From positions 2,914,001-2,978,000 of the forward strand of contig NZ_CP150218.1 in the NCBI RefSeq assembly GCF_037969875.1: a DNA stretch of 64,000 bases, read 5' to 3'. Source of the DNA: Paenibacillus sp. FSL R7-0337. GTDB taxonomy: Bacteria; Bacillota; Bacilli; Paenibacillales; Paenibacillaceae. The notes under the pieces were generated by a model, which worked only from the letters and a program-made list of their open reading frames with translations, did not search any database and was not told the origin of the DNA. Within the stretch, counting starts at the first letter, position 1; every line of letters begins with the position of its first letter. Made by a program: the position numbers and the translations under genes. Below, piece by piece: positions 32,167-41,485 of this stretch.

Positions 32167-32994
32167 TTAAATTTCTTTCGTATATTTTATGGATGGATCA
32201 GAATTTAAACGCTTAGTTATGGCTTCCTCCTGATGCAAAATACTCGTTAGTTCATTAATTTCAAAGTAATTTCTGAAAGCCCATTGCTTCTGCCTTGACT
32301 CTTTGCTTTGAACTTCTTTAGAATTTCCATACAATTGAATCACTACTGTTTTGTTACTGAGTGTCCGGATGTTAAAAGCCTGATCAAACTCCAGCAAACG
32401 CTCATAAGGGATAAACTGAAAATAGTCTGGTCCGAACCACATCATCCAGGTGGAACCAAACCAAATGTCTTTGACATAGGAGGAGCGTCCGGGAAGAGAG
32501 GTGGGATCGATTGCTACTGTAACACTATCCATCTTCTTAAGTTTTAATTCATCAGTCGACTTGCCATACTTCTCATATTGCCCTAGATCAACATTCTGCT
32601 GCCAAAAATAATCATCTTCAGGATATATGCAAGCTACAATTCCAATATTCTCTTCAAAAAAGGTATCTGCATAGGCTACCCACTCTTCCAATTTCATTCC
32701 ACTGCTGGTATTAAGGCCAATAATCAGGGAGGCAGCATCCCTTCCTTTGTTGATCATGATCTGATTACCATTGGAATCCAGAACAGTTATAAAGACAGGA
32801 GCTTTCTTGCGTATTTCTTTTGTAAAACAACCAGAAAAATCCTTTTCGTTATAATTTAAAGCCTCACCTTTTGTTACTACAACAGACTTGAATTTTACTG
32901 GAATAAATCGTGGAGCCCTTTTGATCCAATCCAGTACATTTCCGAATTCCAGATATTTGTTTTGAAAAATAATTCTTAATTGGGTCTCGGGCAT
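32167..32994 (-). CDS. Protein of unknown function
   Basis: 275 residues starting MPETQLRIIFQNKYLEFGNV. No signal peptide or membrane segment is evident. Aromatic-rich stretches (DYFWQQNVDLGQYEKYG, FGSTWMMWFGPDYFQFIPYERLL) and an acidic-basic mix suggest a soluble alpha/beta protein, possibly of the contact-immunity type, but no family was recognised. ATG 32994 has CAGGTG six bases upstream; the frame opens at TTG 33015 without a site. It lies in the AT-rich accessory stretch, downstream of a GNAT gene in the same direction and with its own terminator. Confidence 0.6.
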   Translation of the reverse strand: MPETQLRIIFQNKYLEFGNVLDWIKRAPRFIPVKFKSVVVTKGEALNYNEKDFSGCFTKEIRKKAPVFITVLDSNGNQIMINKGRDAASLIIGLNTSSGMKLEEWVAYADTFFEENIGIVACIYPEDDYFWQQNVDLGQYEKYGKSTDELKLKKMDSVTVAIDPTSLPGRSSYVKDIWFGSTWMMWFGPDYFQFIPYERLLEFDQAFNIRTLSNKTVVIQLYGNSKEVQSKESRQKQWAFRNYFEINELTSILHQEEAITKRLNSDPSIKYTKEI

Positions 32995-33035
32995 ATGCAG
33001 CACCTGCTTCAGCAAAGAATATAACTAATAAAACC

Positions 33036-33479
33036 TCACATCATATAAGCCAAAATAATATCCCCGTTATCCTCTAACTCCCCAGTCTCGGTAAATCCCA
33101 CACTCTTATAGAGCTTATTAGCCGTTAGATTAATCGGGATATGCGATACCCTGATCTGTGTGCAGTCCTCGCGGCTGCTCAGCATCTTAATAACCTCTTT
33201 AATTGCTGCTTTCCCGTACCCTTTGCCCTGAAATCTTGCGTCTATCATAAATCTAAGAATCCAATAGTAGCCGTCTGTATATCTCTCATTATCAAACAGA
33301 ATAAAGCCGACCATCTCTTCTTCATTGAAAATACCGTAAGGTACAGAGGTAGGTTCGTTGGTCGCATGTACAAGTGAGTCGGCATTACTTGCCACCAAGT
33401 TTAGTTGCCCGGCGCTTACGCTCAATTGAGTGCACTCCTGTTCCAGCTCAGGGGTAATCTTATGTAGTGTAATATTCAC
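33036..33479 (-). CDS. GNAT-family N-acetyltransferase
   Basis: 147 residues. The acetyl-CoA pyrophosphate loop RFQGKGYGKAAI (about 83-94) is preceded by the strand YWILRFMID, and the C-terminal NLTANKLYKSVGFTETGE is the usual GNAT end. The pattern is close to diamine/spermine acetyltransferases (BltD, SpeG) but not diagnostic; substrate unknown. Translation starts at ATG 33479 after GGAGGATTGATTACACC. Neighbours in the same direction are a nucleotidyltransferase-like gene upstream and an unknown gene downstream. Confidence 0.82.
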   Translation of the reverse strand: MNITLHKITPELEQECTQLSVSAGQLNLVASNADSLVHATNEPTSVPYGIFNEEEMVGFILFDNERYTDGYYWILRFMIDARFQGKGYGKAAIKEVIKMLSSREDCTQIRVSHIPINLTANKLYKSVGFTETGELEDNGDIILAYMM

Positions 33480-33508
33480 GGTGTAATCAATCCTCCATAT
33501 TGCCTGAT

Positions 33509-34369
33509 CTAAAATGTACTAAAAATATGAAATGGTTTTTGAAAAATCATACTGTAGTTGTCAATATACTCTATTTCAATCGAATCATGCTTAATCATAA
33601 ATTGCTTCATATTTTCATGGACTTTCATAAACTCTTTATAATCATCTTCTTCACAATGTGATACAGCTATTTGATCAAAAGCCTCTTTTAGCCCAAAATC
33701 CTCCGGTACTTTATCTAATCCAGCAGATAACCATTTAGTTGGATAAAAATATTGATTGTTTAGGATATATACCAGTCGAAGCATTGCTTCTAGTGCTCTA
33801 TATTGATAGATCCGCCCTTCAATTATATTATTTCTTTTCAATGCTTCGCAGAAATTGTACTCTCCACTGTCATTAACTGTAACCCATAGACCACGAATAA
33901 TCTTCTTTTTAATCTCATCCGGATAGGATTCAACCTTTTTTTGCGATAATGCTAATATTCCTTTTGGGTCCCATACTGGAGTAGCTCTCATAATATTGTT
34001 TAACGCATAAGGATCAAACTCATTCCAAAATCTATCCATTTCATCATTCATAAGGAGATCAAATTTCCAATACGCTCCACCAAATCCATAAGATACTCGT
34101 ACTCCTTGATGCCAATATGTTTCCCCTGTAAAAAGTTCTCTAATGCTTTGACGGATATCCTCATCAATATCCATGTCGATATAATAATCTAAATCAATAT
34201 CCGATTTTTCATCACAGAATCCATATGCAACCGAACCTTCAATGAAGATCATCATACTATTGACAACCTGGTCTGAAATCAATTGGAGTTTTGGAAGTAT
34301 TACCGTTTCAAAATGTTTCTTACCAATTTCCACAAACTCATTCTGAGAATAATTTTTTATTTGTTCCAT
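33509..34369 (-). CDS. Nucleotidyltransferase-fold protein (DUF4037-like)
   Basis: 286 residues with the NTase signature FIEGSVAYGFCDEKSDIDLDYYID: a GS motif followed by the DxD metal ligands. A third aspartate would lie in WKFDLLMND. The C-terminal half is helical. Proteins of this build include aminoglycoside adenylyltransferases and minimal NTases; the natural substrate is not evident. ATG 34369 is preferred (AAAGGA upstream), but the in-frame ATG at 34381 or TTG 34399 cannot be excluded. It is AT-rich compared with the next gene at 34421, marking the right edge of the accessory stretch. Confidence 0.7.
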   Translation of the reverse strand: MEQIKNYSQNEFVEIGKKHFETVILPKLQLISDQVVNSMMIFIEGSVAYGFCDEKSDIDLDYYIDMDIDEDIRQSIRELFTGETYWHQGVRVSYGFGGAYWKFDLLMNDEMDRFWNEFDPYALNNIMRATPVWDPKGILALSQKKVESYPDEIKKKIIRGLWVTVNDSGEYNFCEALKRNNIIEGRIYQYRALEAMLRLVYILNNQYFYPTKWLSAGLDKVPEDFGLKEAFDQIAVSHCEEDDYKEFMKVHENMKQFMIKHDSIEIEYIDNYSMIFQKPFHIFSTF

Positions 34370-34420
34370 ATGTATATTCATTCCTTTCTCGCTGTGCAAA
34401 TAGTCATATACATGTCCCCC

Positions 34421-35950
34421 TCACTCCTCCGCCCCCCGCACCTTCGCCTCCGCCTCCGCATACTCCTGAATAATCAGGCTGCCGCCGCTGGTATGCCATT
34501 TCTCGACCTCGCCGGCGAAGCCGGTGGCGTCGATGTTGCCGAGAATGTAATTGTAAGTGGCATCTGCGATGATAGCGGAGAGCTCGGCGTTCTTCTCGTC
34601 ATAGGTTGGCGAGGTTAGCGATACGGTGGGATCATCGACCAGAAACTGCTCGTTATCCCGGCTGAGCTGGTCGGCCAGGGCGGTGAGCTGCTCCTTTTGT
34701 GCGACCTCCTTGATATGCGTATTGCCCACATCGGCGATCATCAGGGAATTGAGCGGATTGACCTCATACACCCGCAGCTGGGATGTCTCTTCAGGAAGAA
34801 TCACTTTCCCCTCCCCGTCCAGCTTATAGTGGCGGCCCTCAAAGCCGTAAGCCATCAGGTTGGCTACATCCTCATCCATCGTGCGGTCGAATAATCTAAG
34901 CACCTGCTTCAGCTCCTGCTCGGTAGCAATGGCTTTACGTGAAAAGAGGTACAAGCCGTTGTACTTGGGTATGGACCATACCTTATATCCGTCCGGCCCC
35001 TTAATCCGGTTAATCAGCGTCAGCTCCGCCTTGGGGTTGATCGCCTTGGCCTCAATGGAGAGCCGCTGCACATCCGTCATGCTCCCGATGAAGATCCCCG
35101 CTGTTCCCCGGATGAACTTGTCCCGCTGTACCTCTTTGCTGGTCAGGGCGAAATCCTGGTTAATGATCTGCTCCTTGTATAACTTACGCATGAAGTTCAT
35201 CGTGTTCATATATTCAGGCGTGGCGAATTCCGGGACGAACTGTCCATCTTCGATTGTCCAGTTATTCGGCGTGCCGAAATAGGAGCTTAACGTCTTGAAT
35301 ACCCCGTACACCAGATCGTTGCGGTCCACCAGTCCGAGGGTGTCTGGCTTGCCGTTGCCGTCCGGGTCATTCATGGTGAACTGCTTCATCACCTCATACA
35401 GCTCCTCCAGCGTTCCGGGCGGACGGAGATGCAGCTTCTCCAGCCAGTCCTTACGGATAATAATGCCCTGCCGGGAGGCCGGTCTTTCCGTATAAAGGCC
35501 ATAGATTCCTCCGTCCACCGAAGTCTGCTTAAGAATCGCCGCATTCAGCTGACCGAGATTCGGAAATTCCGCCAGATAGGGACCAATCTCCCAAAAAGCG
35601 CCGGAGCGGATCATATTCTTGACCGGATTATAATCGGTGAATTTCACGAACGTCACTTTGCCGAGGGAGCCGGTGGTCAGTGCAGTATTCATTTTGTCCG
35701 TGTAGACGCCCTCCGGTACCCAGGTAATATTGAGCTGTGTCCCGGTCAGTCGCTCAATCTCGGCGATCAGCTCCGCTGAAGGCGTCTGCGGAAAATGCAG
35801 CGGTGCCAGAATCGAGATCGGCGCCGGGGCGCCCGCTGAATCGGAACGCTCAGACTCCCCCCCGCTGCAAGCGCTTAACATCATGAACGATAAGAACAGG
35901 ATGAAGCACACTGCAAGAGCTTTCTTCCTGCCCGTTAACCGGTTGAACAT
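34421..35950 (-). CDS. Orphan LplA-type solute-binding lipoprotein
   Basis: 509 residues with a lipoprotein signal ending LSAC (C28) and the LplA body (RQGIIIRKDWLEKLHL, NDPDGNGKPDTLG, FGTPNNW). It is a full-length paralogue of the binding protein at 27177-28739, but no permease, ATPase or hydrolase is linked to it. Instead it faces a membrane AraC-type regulator across 185 bp. Such a pair may act as a ligand-capturing partner for the regulator's sensor domain, or supply a second binding protein for the LplBC permeases at 25-27 kb; both are inference. ATG 35950 follows CAGGGGGTTATGGA. Confidence 0.88.
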   Translation of the reverse strand: MFNRLTGRKKALAVCFILFLSFMMLSACSGGESERSDSAGAPAPISILAPLHFPQTPSAELIAEIERLTGTQLNITWVPEGVYTDKMNTALTTGSLGKVTFVKFTDYNPVKNMIRSGAFWEIGPYLAEFPNLGQLNAAILKQTSVDGGIYGLYTERPASRQGIIIRKDWLEKLHLRPPGTLEELYEVMKQFTMNDPDGNGKPDTLGLVDRNDLVYGVFKTLSSYFGTPNNWTIEDGQFVPEFATPEYMNTMNFMRKLYKEQIINQDFALTSKEVQRDKFIRGTAGIFIGSMTDVQRLSIEAKAINPKAELTLINRIKGPDGYKVWSIPKYNGLYLFSRKAIATEQELKQVLRLFDRTMDEDVANLMAYGFEGRHYKLDGEGKVILPEETSQLRVYEVNPLNSLMIADVGNTHIKEVAQKEQLTALADQLSRDNEQFLVDDPTVSLTSPTYDEKNAELSAIIADATYNYILGNIDATGFAGEVEKWHTSGGSLIIQEYAEAEAKVRGAEE

Positions 35951-36023
35951 TCCATAACCCCCTGAAGCGTAATATTTATCTGCCTTAGAAGCCTATCTAT
36001 TGATTAATGTAGCTTATGTATGA

Positions 36024-36062
36024 ATGATTAGAGAAAATGATTATTGCGGCACCAGATGATTA
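36024..36062. promoter_or_regulatory. Three ATGATTA direct repeats between lipoprotein and AraC regulator
   Basis: ATGATTA occurs at 36024-36030, 36037-36043 and 36056-36062, spaced 13 and 19 bp. Repeated half-sites in a divergent region are typical of AraC-family binding. Similar words (CAAATGATTG on the minus strand at 28811-28820 and AATGATTAT at 28856-28864) lie upstream of the paralogous binding-protein operon. Confidence 0.4.
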
Positions 36063-36135
36063 TTGTTATTATCCTTCGTGATGCATACACTTAAGACAGT
36101 GATTTCTCTATTTCATGCAAAGGTGCTGAACGCTG

Positions 36136-38475
36136 TTGAAACATCTTAGCTTTCTCAGTAAATTAACTATGTTCGCGTTCGCCATCAGCATCCTGCCGGT
36201 GTTGTTCATTGGATCGTTCTCCTATTTCACATCCTCCAGCGAAATTCAAAAAAATGTTAACGAAAGCAAAAAGGAACTCATTTTACAAATTACCTCAAAT
36301 GTAGAGCATAAGCTGAATACTGTCAACCAGACCTTGAACCAGGTCGTGAACTCTTCGGTGCTGAAGAAGGCGATGAACAACCCGCTGAATGAGAACGATT
36401 TCATTTTATATAACGACATCCGCAATGAGATCCGCAATATGCAGTCCTTCGATACCCGGCTGGAGGATGTCATCCTGCTTAATCAGCGCCAGAACTGGAT
36501 GATTAAGAATTCCGGGCTCTACCGGCTGAATGAATACCGCAATTACGAGCAGCTGACGAATCTGTTGAATGTGGAAGGCAGCTCCTCCTGGGTGCTGAAC
36601 CCCTCCTCCCTGTTCTACAGTGAAGAGAGCATTAACGTGACCGGCTGCAAGTACAGCATCAGTCTGATTAAGAAGCTGCCGACGACCAAGCTGCAGAAAT
36701 ACGGACTGGCTCTGGCCAATATTCCGGCCTGCAGTCTTCAGGACTTCATTAATCCCGATATGCAGCCGCTGGACAGTATTATGGTGCTGGATAAAAGCGG
36801 ACGGATTCTGCTGCATCCGGACCGTAAGCTGATCGGAGAGCCTGCCACCGCAGCCGGATTCACGGGCTTCGGGCAGATCGCCGCTGCCGCTGAGCCGTCA
36901 GGACAATTCAAGACGAAGCTTAATGAAGCCGATTATTCAATCACCTATATGCGTTCCCAGTTGAACGGCTGGATCTATCTGTCGGCCACCTCCATCAAGA
37001 GTCTGACCCGTGAATCCGGCAAAATCGGCACCTACACGGTATTCGTCTGCACGTTCATGCTGCTGTTATCTGTGCTGCTGGCGTGGCTGGGCTCCCGGCG
37101 CATGTATACACCCATCGAACGGCTGCTCACCCAGATTGGACTGCGCCGTCCCGGTCTGCGGGCAGGGCGTACGGATGAATTCCAGCTCATCGGCGAGCAG
37201 GTGCACTCCCTGTTCCAATCGAAGTCACAGCTGGAGAAGGAGGTCAGCCAGCATCTCGGACAGGTACGGACCTTCTTTCTGATTCAGGCATTCGGAGGCA
37301 ATCTTAGAAGACGCGAGCTGATGGAGGAGCTGGAGCAATACGGATACGGCAAGCAAGTCGAGGAATGGAAGACGATGGCTGTCATTACGCTGAGCATCGA
37401 CTTCTCCGAGGAGAACAGCTATGAGAAAAAGGATCTCAATCTGCTGTTATTCGCTGCGCACAATATGACTCAGGAGCTGGTCTCTGCGCAGCACAGGCTA
37501 ACCCCTGTGATGATGGGTCATGCGCTGGCAGTCGTTATCGGCAGTGAGGATGAGAGCACGGAAGCTTTTCACCGGATGCTCTATGCGCTTACGGAGAAGC
37601 TCCAGCAGGAGATTAACGGGGTCCTGAAGCTGCAGGTCAGCATTGGGCTTAGTCTGCCGTTTCATTCGTTTGACAAAATGTCCATTGCCTATAGGGAAAG
37701 CCTTGAAGCTCTGAAGCACCGGATTACCCTGGGCAAAGGCATCATCATCCAGTACGAGAATATCAATTCCGGCAAGCATTATCTCAATCTGAACTACCCG
37801 ACCCACACGGAAAATGACCTGATGGATGCCATCAGGCTGGCCGACAGCGATAAAGCGAAGGAGCTGCTGCATAAGCTGTTCAAGTGTATTTTTGCGCTGG
37901 GACTGTCGCCGCAGGAATATCAGATTCCGCTGACCCGGCTGCTGAACAATACGCTCATTATGATGCAGGAATCGGGAATTACGCTGAATCAGATCTACCA
38001 TGCGAGCGGTTCCCTGTTCGAGGAGCTAACCGATCTGCATATTGTGGCCGAGATTGAAGACTGGTTCTGGACCATCGTGATCCAGCCGGTTATCGTCATC
38101 TTCCACAGCAGGCAGAACGCCCAGTACCATAATATCTCCGAGAAGCTGATCGACATCGTCCAGCATGAGTATGATCAGGATCTGACGCTGGAGGAGTGTG
38201 CTTCGCGGCTGCACTATAACGCCAACTACATCAGCAGTGTGTTCCGCAAGGAGACGCAGTATTATTTCAGTGATTATCTGAGCATGTACCGGTTCAAAAT
38301 GGCCAAAAAATGGCTGGAGGAGACCGATATGCCCGTGAAGGATATCGCCTCCCGCCTGAGATACAACAATTCACAGAATTTCATCCGTTCCTTCCGCAAG
38401 CAGGAGGGGATGACCCCCGGCCAGTACCGTGACAGCTTCCACACGAAGCTCAGAGCGGTCCCGGGCGATGAGTAG
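36136..38475 (+). CDS. Membrane-bound AraC-family regulator (YesN/RhaR-like sensor)
   Basis: 779 residues. Membrane segment 1 (about 11-32) and segment 2 (about 295-318) enclose an outer sensor domain of about 260 residues of Cache type; a HAMP-like linker and a central domain with degenerate GGDEF/YesN-like character follow, and the last 100 residues hold two AraC helix-turn-helix motifs (LTLEECASRLHYNANYISSV and VKDIASRLRYNNSQNFIRSF). Paenibacillus uses many such one-component regulators for LplABC-type sugar loci. Start TTG 36136 has AAAGGTG ten bases upstream and leads straight into the first membrane segment. It is divergent from an LplA-like lipoprotein and probably regulates it; the pectin operon is a second candidate target. 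Its 3' end overlaps the next convergent gene by 26 bp. Confidence 0.88.
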   Translation: MKHLSFLSKLTMFAFAISILPVLFIGSFSYFTSSSEIQKNVNESKKELILQITSNVEHKLNTVNQTLNQVVNSSVLKKAMNNPLNENDFILYNDIRNEIRNMQSFDTRLEDVILLNQRQNWMIKNSGLYRLNEYRNYEQLTNLLNVEGSSSWVLNPSSLFYSEESINVTGCKYSISLIKKLPTTKLQKYGLALANIPACSLQDFINPDMQPLDSIMVLDKSGRILLHPDRKLIGEPATAAGFTGFGQIAAAAEPSGQFKTKLNEADYSITYMRSQLNGWIYLSATSIKSLTRESGKIGTYTVFVCTFMLLLSVLLAWLGSRRMYTPIERLLTQIGLRRPGLRAGRTDEFQLIGEQVHSLFQSKSQLEKEVSQHLGQVRTFFLIQAFGGNLRRRELMEELEQYGYGKQVEEWKTMAVITLSIDFSEENSYEKKDLNLLLFAAHNMTQELVSAQHRLTPVMMGHALAVVIGSEDESTEAFHRMLYALTEKLQQEINGVLKLQVSIGLSLPFHSFDKMSIAYRESLEALKHRITLGKGIIIQYENINSGKHYLNLNYPTHTENDLMDAIRLADSDKAKELLHKLFKCIFALGLSPQEYQIPLTRLLNNTLIMMQESGITLNQIYHASGSLFEELTDLHIVAEIEDWFWTIVIQPVIVIFHSRQNAQYHNISEKLIDIVQHEYDQDLTLEECASRLHYNANYISSVFRKETQYYFSDYLSMYRFKMAKKWLEETDMPVKDIASRLRYNNSQNFIRSFRKQEGMTPGQYRDSFHTKLRAVPGDE

Positions 38476-39229
38476 GCGCTGTGCCTTCAGGGGGGGCCTT
38501 GAGCCTCTGCAGCTTTCTGCGTCTGATAAACCATGTAAGAAGTAAGGCCAGAATAAGCAAGATGCCGCCTACAGTAATCGCAATATTTCTGATATCCGGT
38601 ACATAGACTACCAGCTGAATAGGCTCGGAATCCGCAAGGGATACATGCCAGGTTAAGGTATTGCCGTCTTGCTCAGCCGCATTATTAGCCCCGTATAGAT
38701 CATAGGGAATCGTTAATTTGAAATCGACGGAGAAGCTGCCCATCAGCAGGCGCACCAGGGACTTAGGGACATTCAAGCTGCCGATGCCGTCGATAATCTC
38801 ATCGGAGTAGGCGTTCAGCTTAGGCTGGGCCACCACATCGTATTTGGTATACAGCCACCTGTCCGTCTGTCCCACCTTGGCCTCTACAATATCGAAGCCG
38901 CTGCTGCTGTTCTTCAATTCCTCCATGGAGGCGTAGGATTTCTGAAATTGGTATTCGGTGGATTTGCCGCTTGCTGTCTTCTTCAGCTCTATGCCTGCGG
39001 CCGCCAGCCGGGTGGTTAGAAGCTCTTCCGCTTTGCCGCTGACCAGCTTCTCTGCCCGGGCATCCAACATAAGGCTGAAGGCCAGATCCAGGGAGCCGTC
39101 CTTCTTCACGGTTACATGGGCCGTGCCTTGCGCGCAGCCTGTGAGCAGCAGGACAAGCATGAGCATAATCAGTATTGCCTTGATTCTAATCGCGTTCAAC
39201 CTGCGTTTCTTCAACCTCTGTCCCTCCAT
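38450..39229 (-). CDS. LppM-like lipoprotein (DUF3153 type)
   Basis: 259 residues. A basic N-terminus and hydrophobic segment end in the lipobox LLTGC (C32), followed by the outer domain with the typical GTAHVTVKKDGSLDLAFSL start, and a C-terminal membrane segment (ITVGGILLILALLLTWFI) with a basic tail. So it is anchored at both ends. The function of this group is unknown. ATG 39229 is used; an in-frame TTG at 39214 has a better-spaced GGAGGGA and could be the true start. Its stop codon lies within the end of the convergent AraC gene. Confidence 0.75.
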   Translation of the reverse strand: MEGQRLKKRRLNAIRIKAILIMLMLVLLLTGCAQGTAHVTVKKDGSLDLAFSLMLDARAEKLVSGKAEELLTTRLAAAGIELKKTASGKSTEYQFQKSYASMEELKNSSSGFDIVEAKVGQTDRWLYTKYDVVAQPKLNAYSDEIIDGIGSLNVPKSLVRLLMGSFSVDFKLTIPYDLYGANNAAEQDGNTLTWHVSLADSEPIQLVVYVPDIRNIAITVGGILLILALLLTWFIRRRKLQRLKAPPEGTAPTHRPGPL

Positions 39230-39320
39230 CCGCTGACTGTTGCTACTAGCTTAACCGAACCTTGAAGAAGCGAATCTGCGCTTATGGAGTCAAGCTTATC
39301 ACATGCCGGGGAGGTACAGA

Positions 39321-39358
39321 AAGCCCCCAGCCTGCGGATATCCGTAAGCTGGAGGCTT
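39321..39358 (-). terminator. Terminator after the potassium transporter gene
   Basis: AAGCCCCCAGC and GCTGGAGGCTT form the outer stem (one mismatch) around an inner CGGATATCCG. It lies 18 bases after the stop at 39376. The T-run (TTTC) is short. Confidence 0.6.
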
Positions 39359-39375
39359 CCCTGCGCGTAATCTTG

Positions 39376-41208
39376 TTATTTTTTCAAATGATAAGGGACG
39401 GTAGTGATAATTACATTGCGCCGGTACAGCAGATGCGCGCGGATCAGCAGACTGGACTGGTTATGCAGAATATTATGCCAGCCCTTCTTCGGTATGAATT
39501 GAGGAACGATGACGGTCACCTGATAATTCGACTCGCTCGCCTTGCGCTGAACCGTATCAATGAACTTGCTCAATGGATGAATGATACTGCGGTAAGGCGA
39601 ATACAGCGTCACCAGCCGCACCTCCGGATGGAATTTCTTCCATTTCTCTTCGAAAATAGCGTCATCCTCGCGCTCGAACGGGATGTGGACGGCAATAATC
39701 TGTTCTGCGCCCAGCGACTTGGCATACCGCAAGGAATTCTCTACCACATGGGTAATACCGGCCACCGGCAGAATGATGATATTCCCCTCAATCGCCAGTG
39801 GCGGCTCACCGCAGGTGGCTACCCGCAACTGATCGGCAACCGATTCATAATGCTTGTAGATGCGGTAGAAGAACAGGATAATTAGCGGCAGGAAGACCAG
39901 CACCGGCCAGACCTGCGTGAATTTGGTCAGGAAGAACATCATCGTAACAATGAAGCTGATCAGTGCTCCAATTGCATTAATGATCAGCTTGGGCAGCCAG
40001 CCTTCCGGCTTGTGCCGGAGCCATTTGACGATCATGCCCGTCTGCGACAGGGTGAACGGGATGAAGACCCCGACTGCATACAGCGGAATAAGATGCTCCG
40101 TCCGTCCCTCAAAGGCAATGATCAGGATAATCGACAAGATACCCAAGCTGAGAATTCCGTTCGAGTACCCCAGCCGGTCTCCGCGTACAGTGAACATCCG
40201 GGGAATGAATTTATCCTTCGCCAGATTCACAGCCAGCAGCGGGAACGCGGAATATCCGGTGTTCGCCGCCAGAACCAGAATTAAGGCTGTTGTTCCCTGC
40301 ACGACATAATACATGAAGTTGCGGCCAAAGACATGCTCGGCAATATCGGACACCACCGTGACTTGTTCACGCGGAGCAATGCCGTAATAATACGCCAGGA
40401 AGACGATGCCTGAGAATAACAGCGCGAGCAGAATCCCCATTGCCGCCAAGGTTTTGGCTGCATTATTCGGTGCCGGTGCCTTGAAATTGGGGATCGCATT
40501 CGATATCGCCTCCACCCCCGTCAGCGCCGAGCTGCCCGAGGAGAACGCCCGCAGCAGCAGGAACAGGCTGATTCCGGCCACCGGTGTTCCCAGTGAGGTA
40601 TGAAGCTCCGCCGGTACTCTTCCAGTCAGCACGTTGAACAGACCCAGACCAATCATAATGAACATCGCCAGGACGAACAGATAGACCGGATACGCCAGGA
40701 AAGAGGCCGACTCGGTGACCCCGCGCAGATTAAGCGTCGTGATCAGCAGTACGAAGATGATGGCAATGATTACATTATAAGGATGCAGACTCGGAAAAGC
40801 TGAAGTGATCGCGTCTGTTCCCGCAGAGACACTGACCGCTACGGTTAGTATATAATCGACGAGCAAGGAGCCCCCGGCAATCAGACCCGGATATTTGCCC
40901 AGATTCTCCTTGGATACGACATAAGCCCCGCCGCCCTGGGGATAGGCGAAGATGATCTGCCTATAGGAGAGTATCAGGGCCAACAGCAGCACCAGTACCC
41001 CGCCTGCAATAGGAATGGAATACCAGAATGCGGCTGTACTAACCGTGATCAGCACCAGCAGAATCTGCTCCGGGCCATAAGCCACAGAGGACAAGGCATC
41101 CGAGGACAGAATGGCCAGGGCCTTAGTTTTGTTTAGCTTCTGTTCTCCCAGCTGATCGGACTTCAGCGGCCGTCCGATCAGGAACCTTTTTACCGAAGAC
41201 ATCATCAT
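39376..41208 (-). CDS. kimA: APC-family potassium transporter (KimA/YdaO-like)
   Basis: About 610 residues: roughly twelve membrane segments (30-455) of the APC fold, then a cytoplasmic alpha/beta domain (from about 470) of USP-like type. Recognisable stretches are LSSDALSSVAYGPEQILLVL, YPQGGGAYVVSKENLG and SSGSSALTGVEAISNAIP. KimA of Bacillus subtilis is a proton-coupled, high-affinity K+ importer inhibited by c-di-AMP bound to the C-terminal domain. The frame opens at GTG 41211; three ATG codons follow at 41208, 41205 and 41202, all near GGTGAG. No ydaO-type c-di-AMP riboswitch was seen in the 270 bp upstream. Confidence 0.85.
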   Translation of the reverse strand: MMMSSVKRFLIGRPLKSDQLGEQKLNKTKALAILSSDALSSVAYGPEQILLVLITVSTAAFWYSIPIAGGVLVLLLALILSYRQIIFAYPQGGGAYVVSKENLGKYPGLIAGGSLLVDYILTVAVSVSAGTDAITSAFPSLHPYNVIIAIIFVLLITTLNLRGVTESASFLAYPVYLFVLAMFIMIGLGLFNVLTGRVPAELHTSLGTPVAGISLFLLLRAFSSGSSALTGVEAISNAIPNFKAPAPNNAAKTLAAMGILLALLFSGIVFLAYYYGIAPREQVTVVSDIAEHVFGRNFMYYVVQGTTALILVLAANTGYSAFPLLAVNLAKDKFIPRMFTVRGDRLGYSNGILSLGILSIILIIAFEGRTEHLIPLYAVGVFIPFTLSQTGMIVKWLRHKPEGWLPKLIINAIGALISFIVTMMFFLTKFTQVWPVLVFLPLIILFFYRIYKHYESVADQLRVATCGEPPLAIEGNIIILPVAGITHVVENSLRYAKSLGAEQIIAVHIPFEREDDAIFEEKWKKFHPEVRLVTLYSPYRSIIHPLSKFIDTVQRKASESNYQVTVIVPQFIPKKGWHNILHNQSSLLIRAHLLYRRNVIITTVPYHLKK

Positions 41209-41400
41209 CACTCACCGACTTTTTTAAAGTTATATTACCCCTGGTGCACGATTAAAATCTGAACCTTTAACTGGATACAGACACTATTTTTGCTGCCCGT
41301 TCGATACTACATTAATTCTTTTATCACCATCTGTATATATGCAGATATCCTAGACAAACTCCAAACCATGAATAATAAATGTAATTCGCCGAAAGACACA

Positions 41401-41441
41401 GCAAACGGGACCAAGCAGGCTGTCCGCTCCGTCCCGTTTGC
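41401..41441 (-). terminator. Perfect 11-bp inverted repeat after marR
   Basis: GCAAACGGGAC (41401-41411) and GTCCCGTTTGC (41431-41441) are exact reverse complements around a 19-base loop. It lies 45 bases after the MarR stop. A T-run is lacking on the minus strand, while TTTTTTT occurs 10 bases later on the plus strand. Confidence 0.5.
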
Positions 41442-41485
41442 TTATTTCAACTTTTTTTGCTATATTCAGCCATTTTCAGGCTGTC

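Noticed and set aside
41212..41400. c-di-AMP (ydaO) riboswitch upstream of the KimA-like gene
   Set aside because: The region is AT-rich and lacks the conserved blocks I would expect; no fitting stem set was found.
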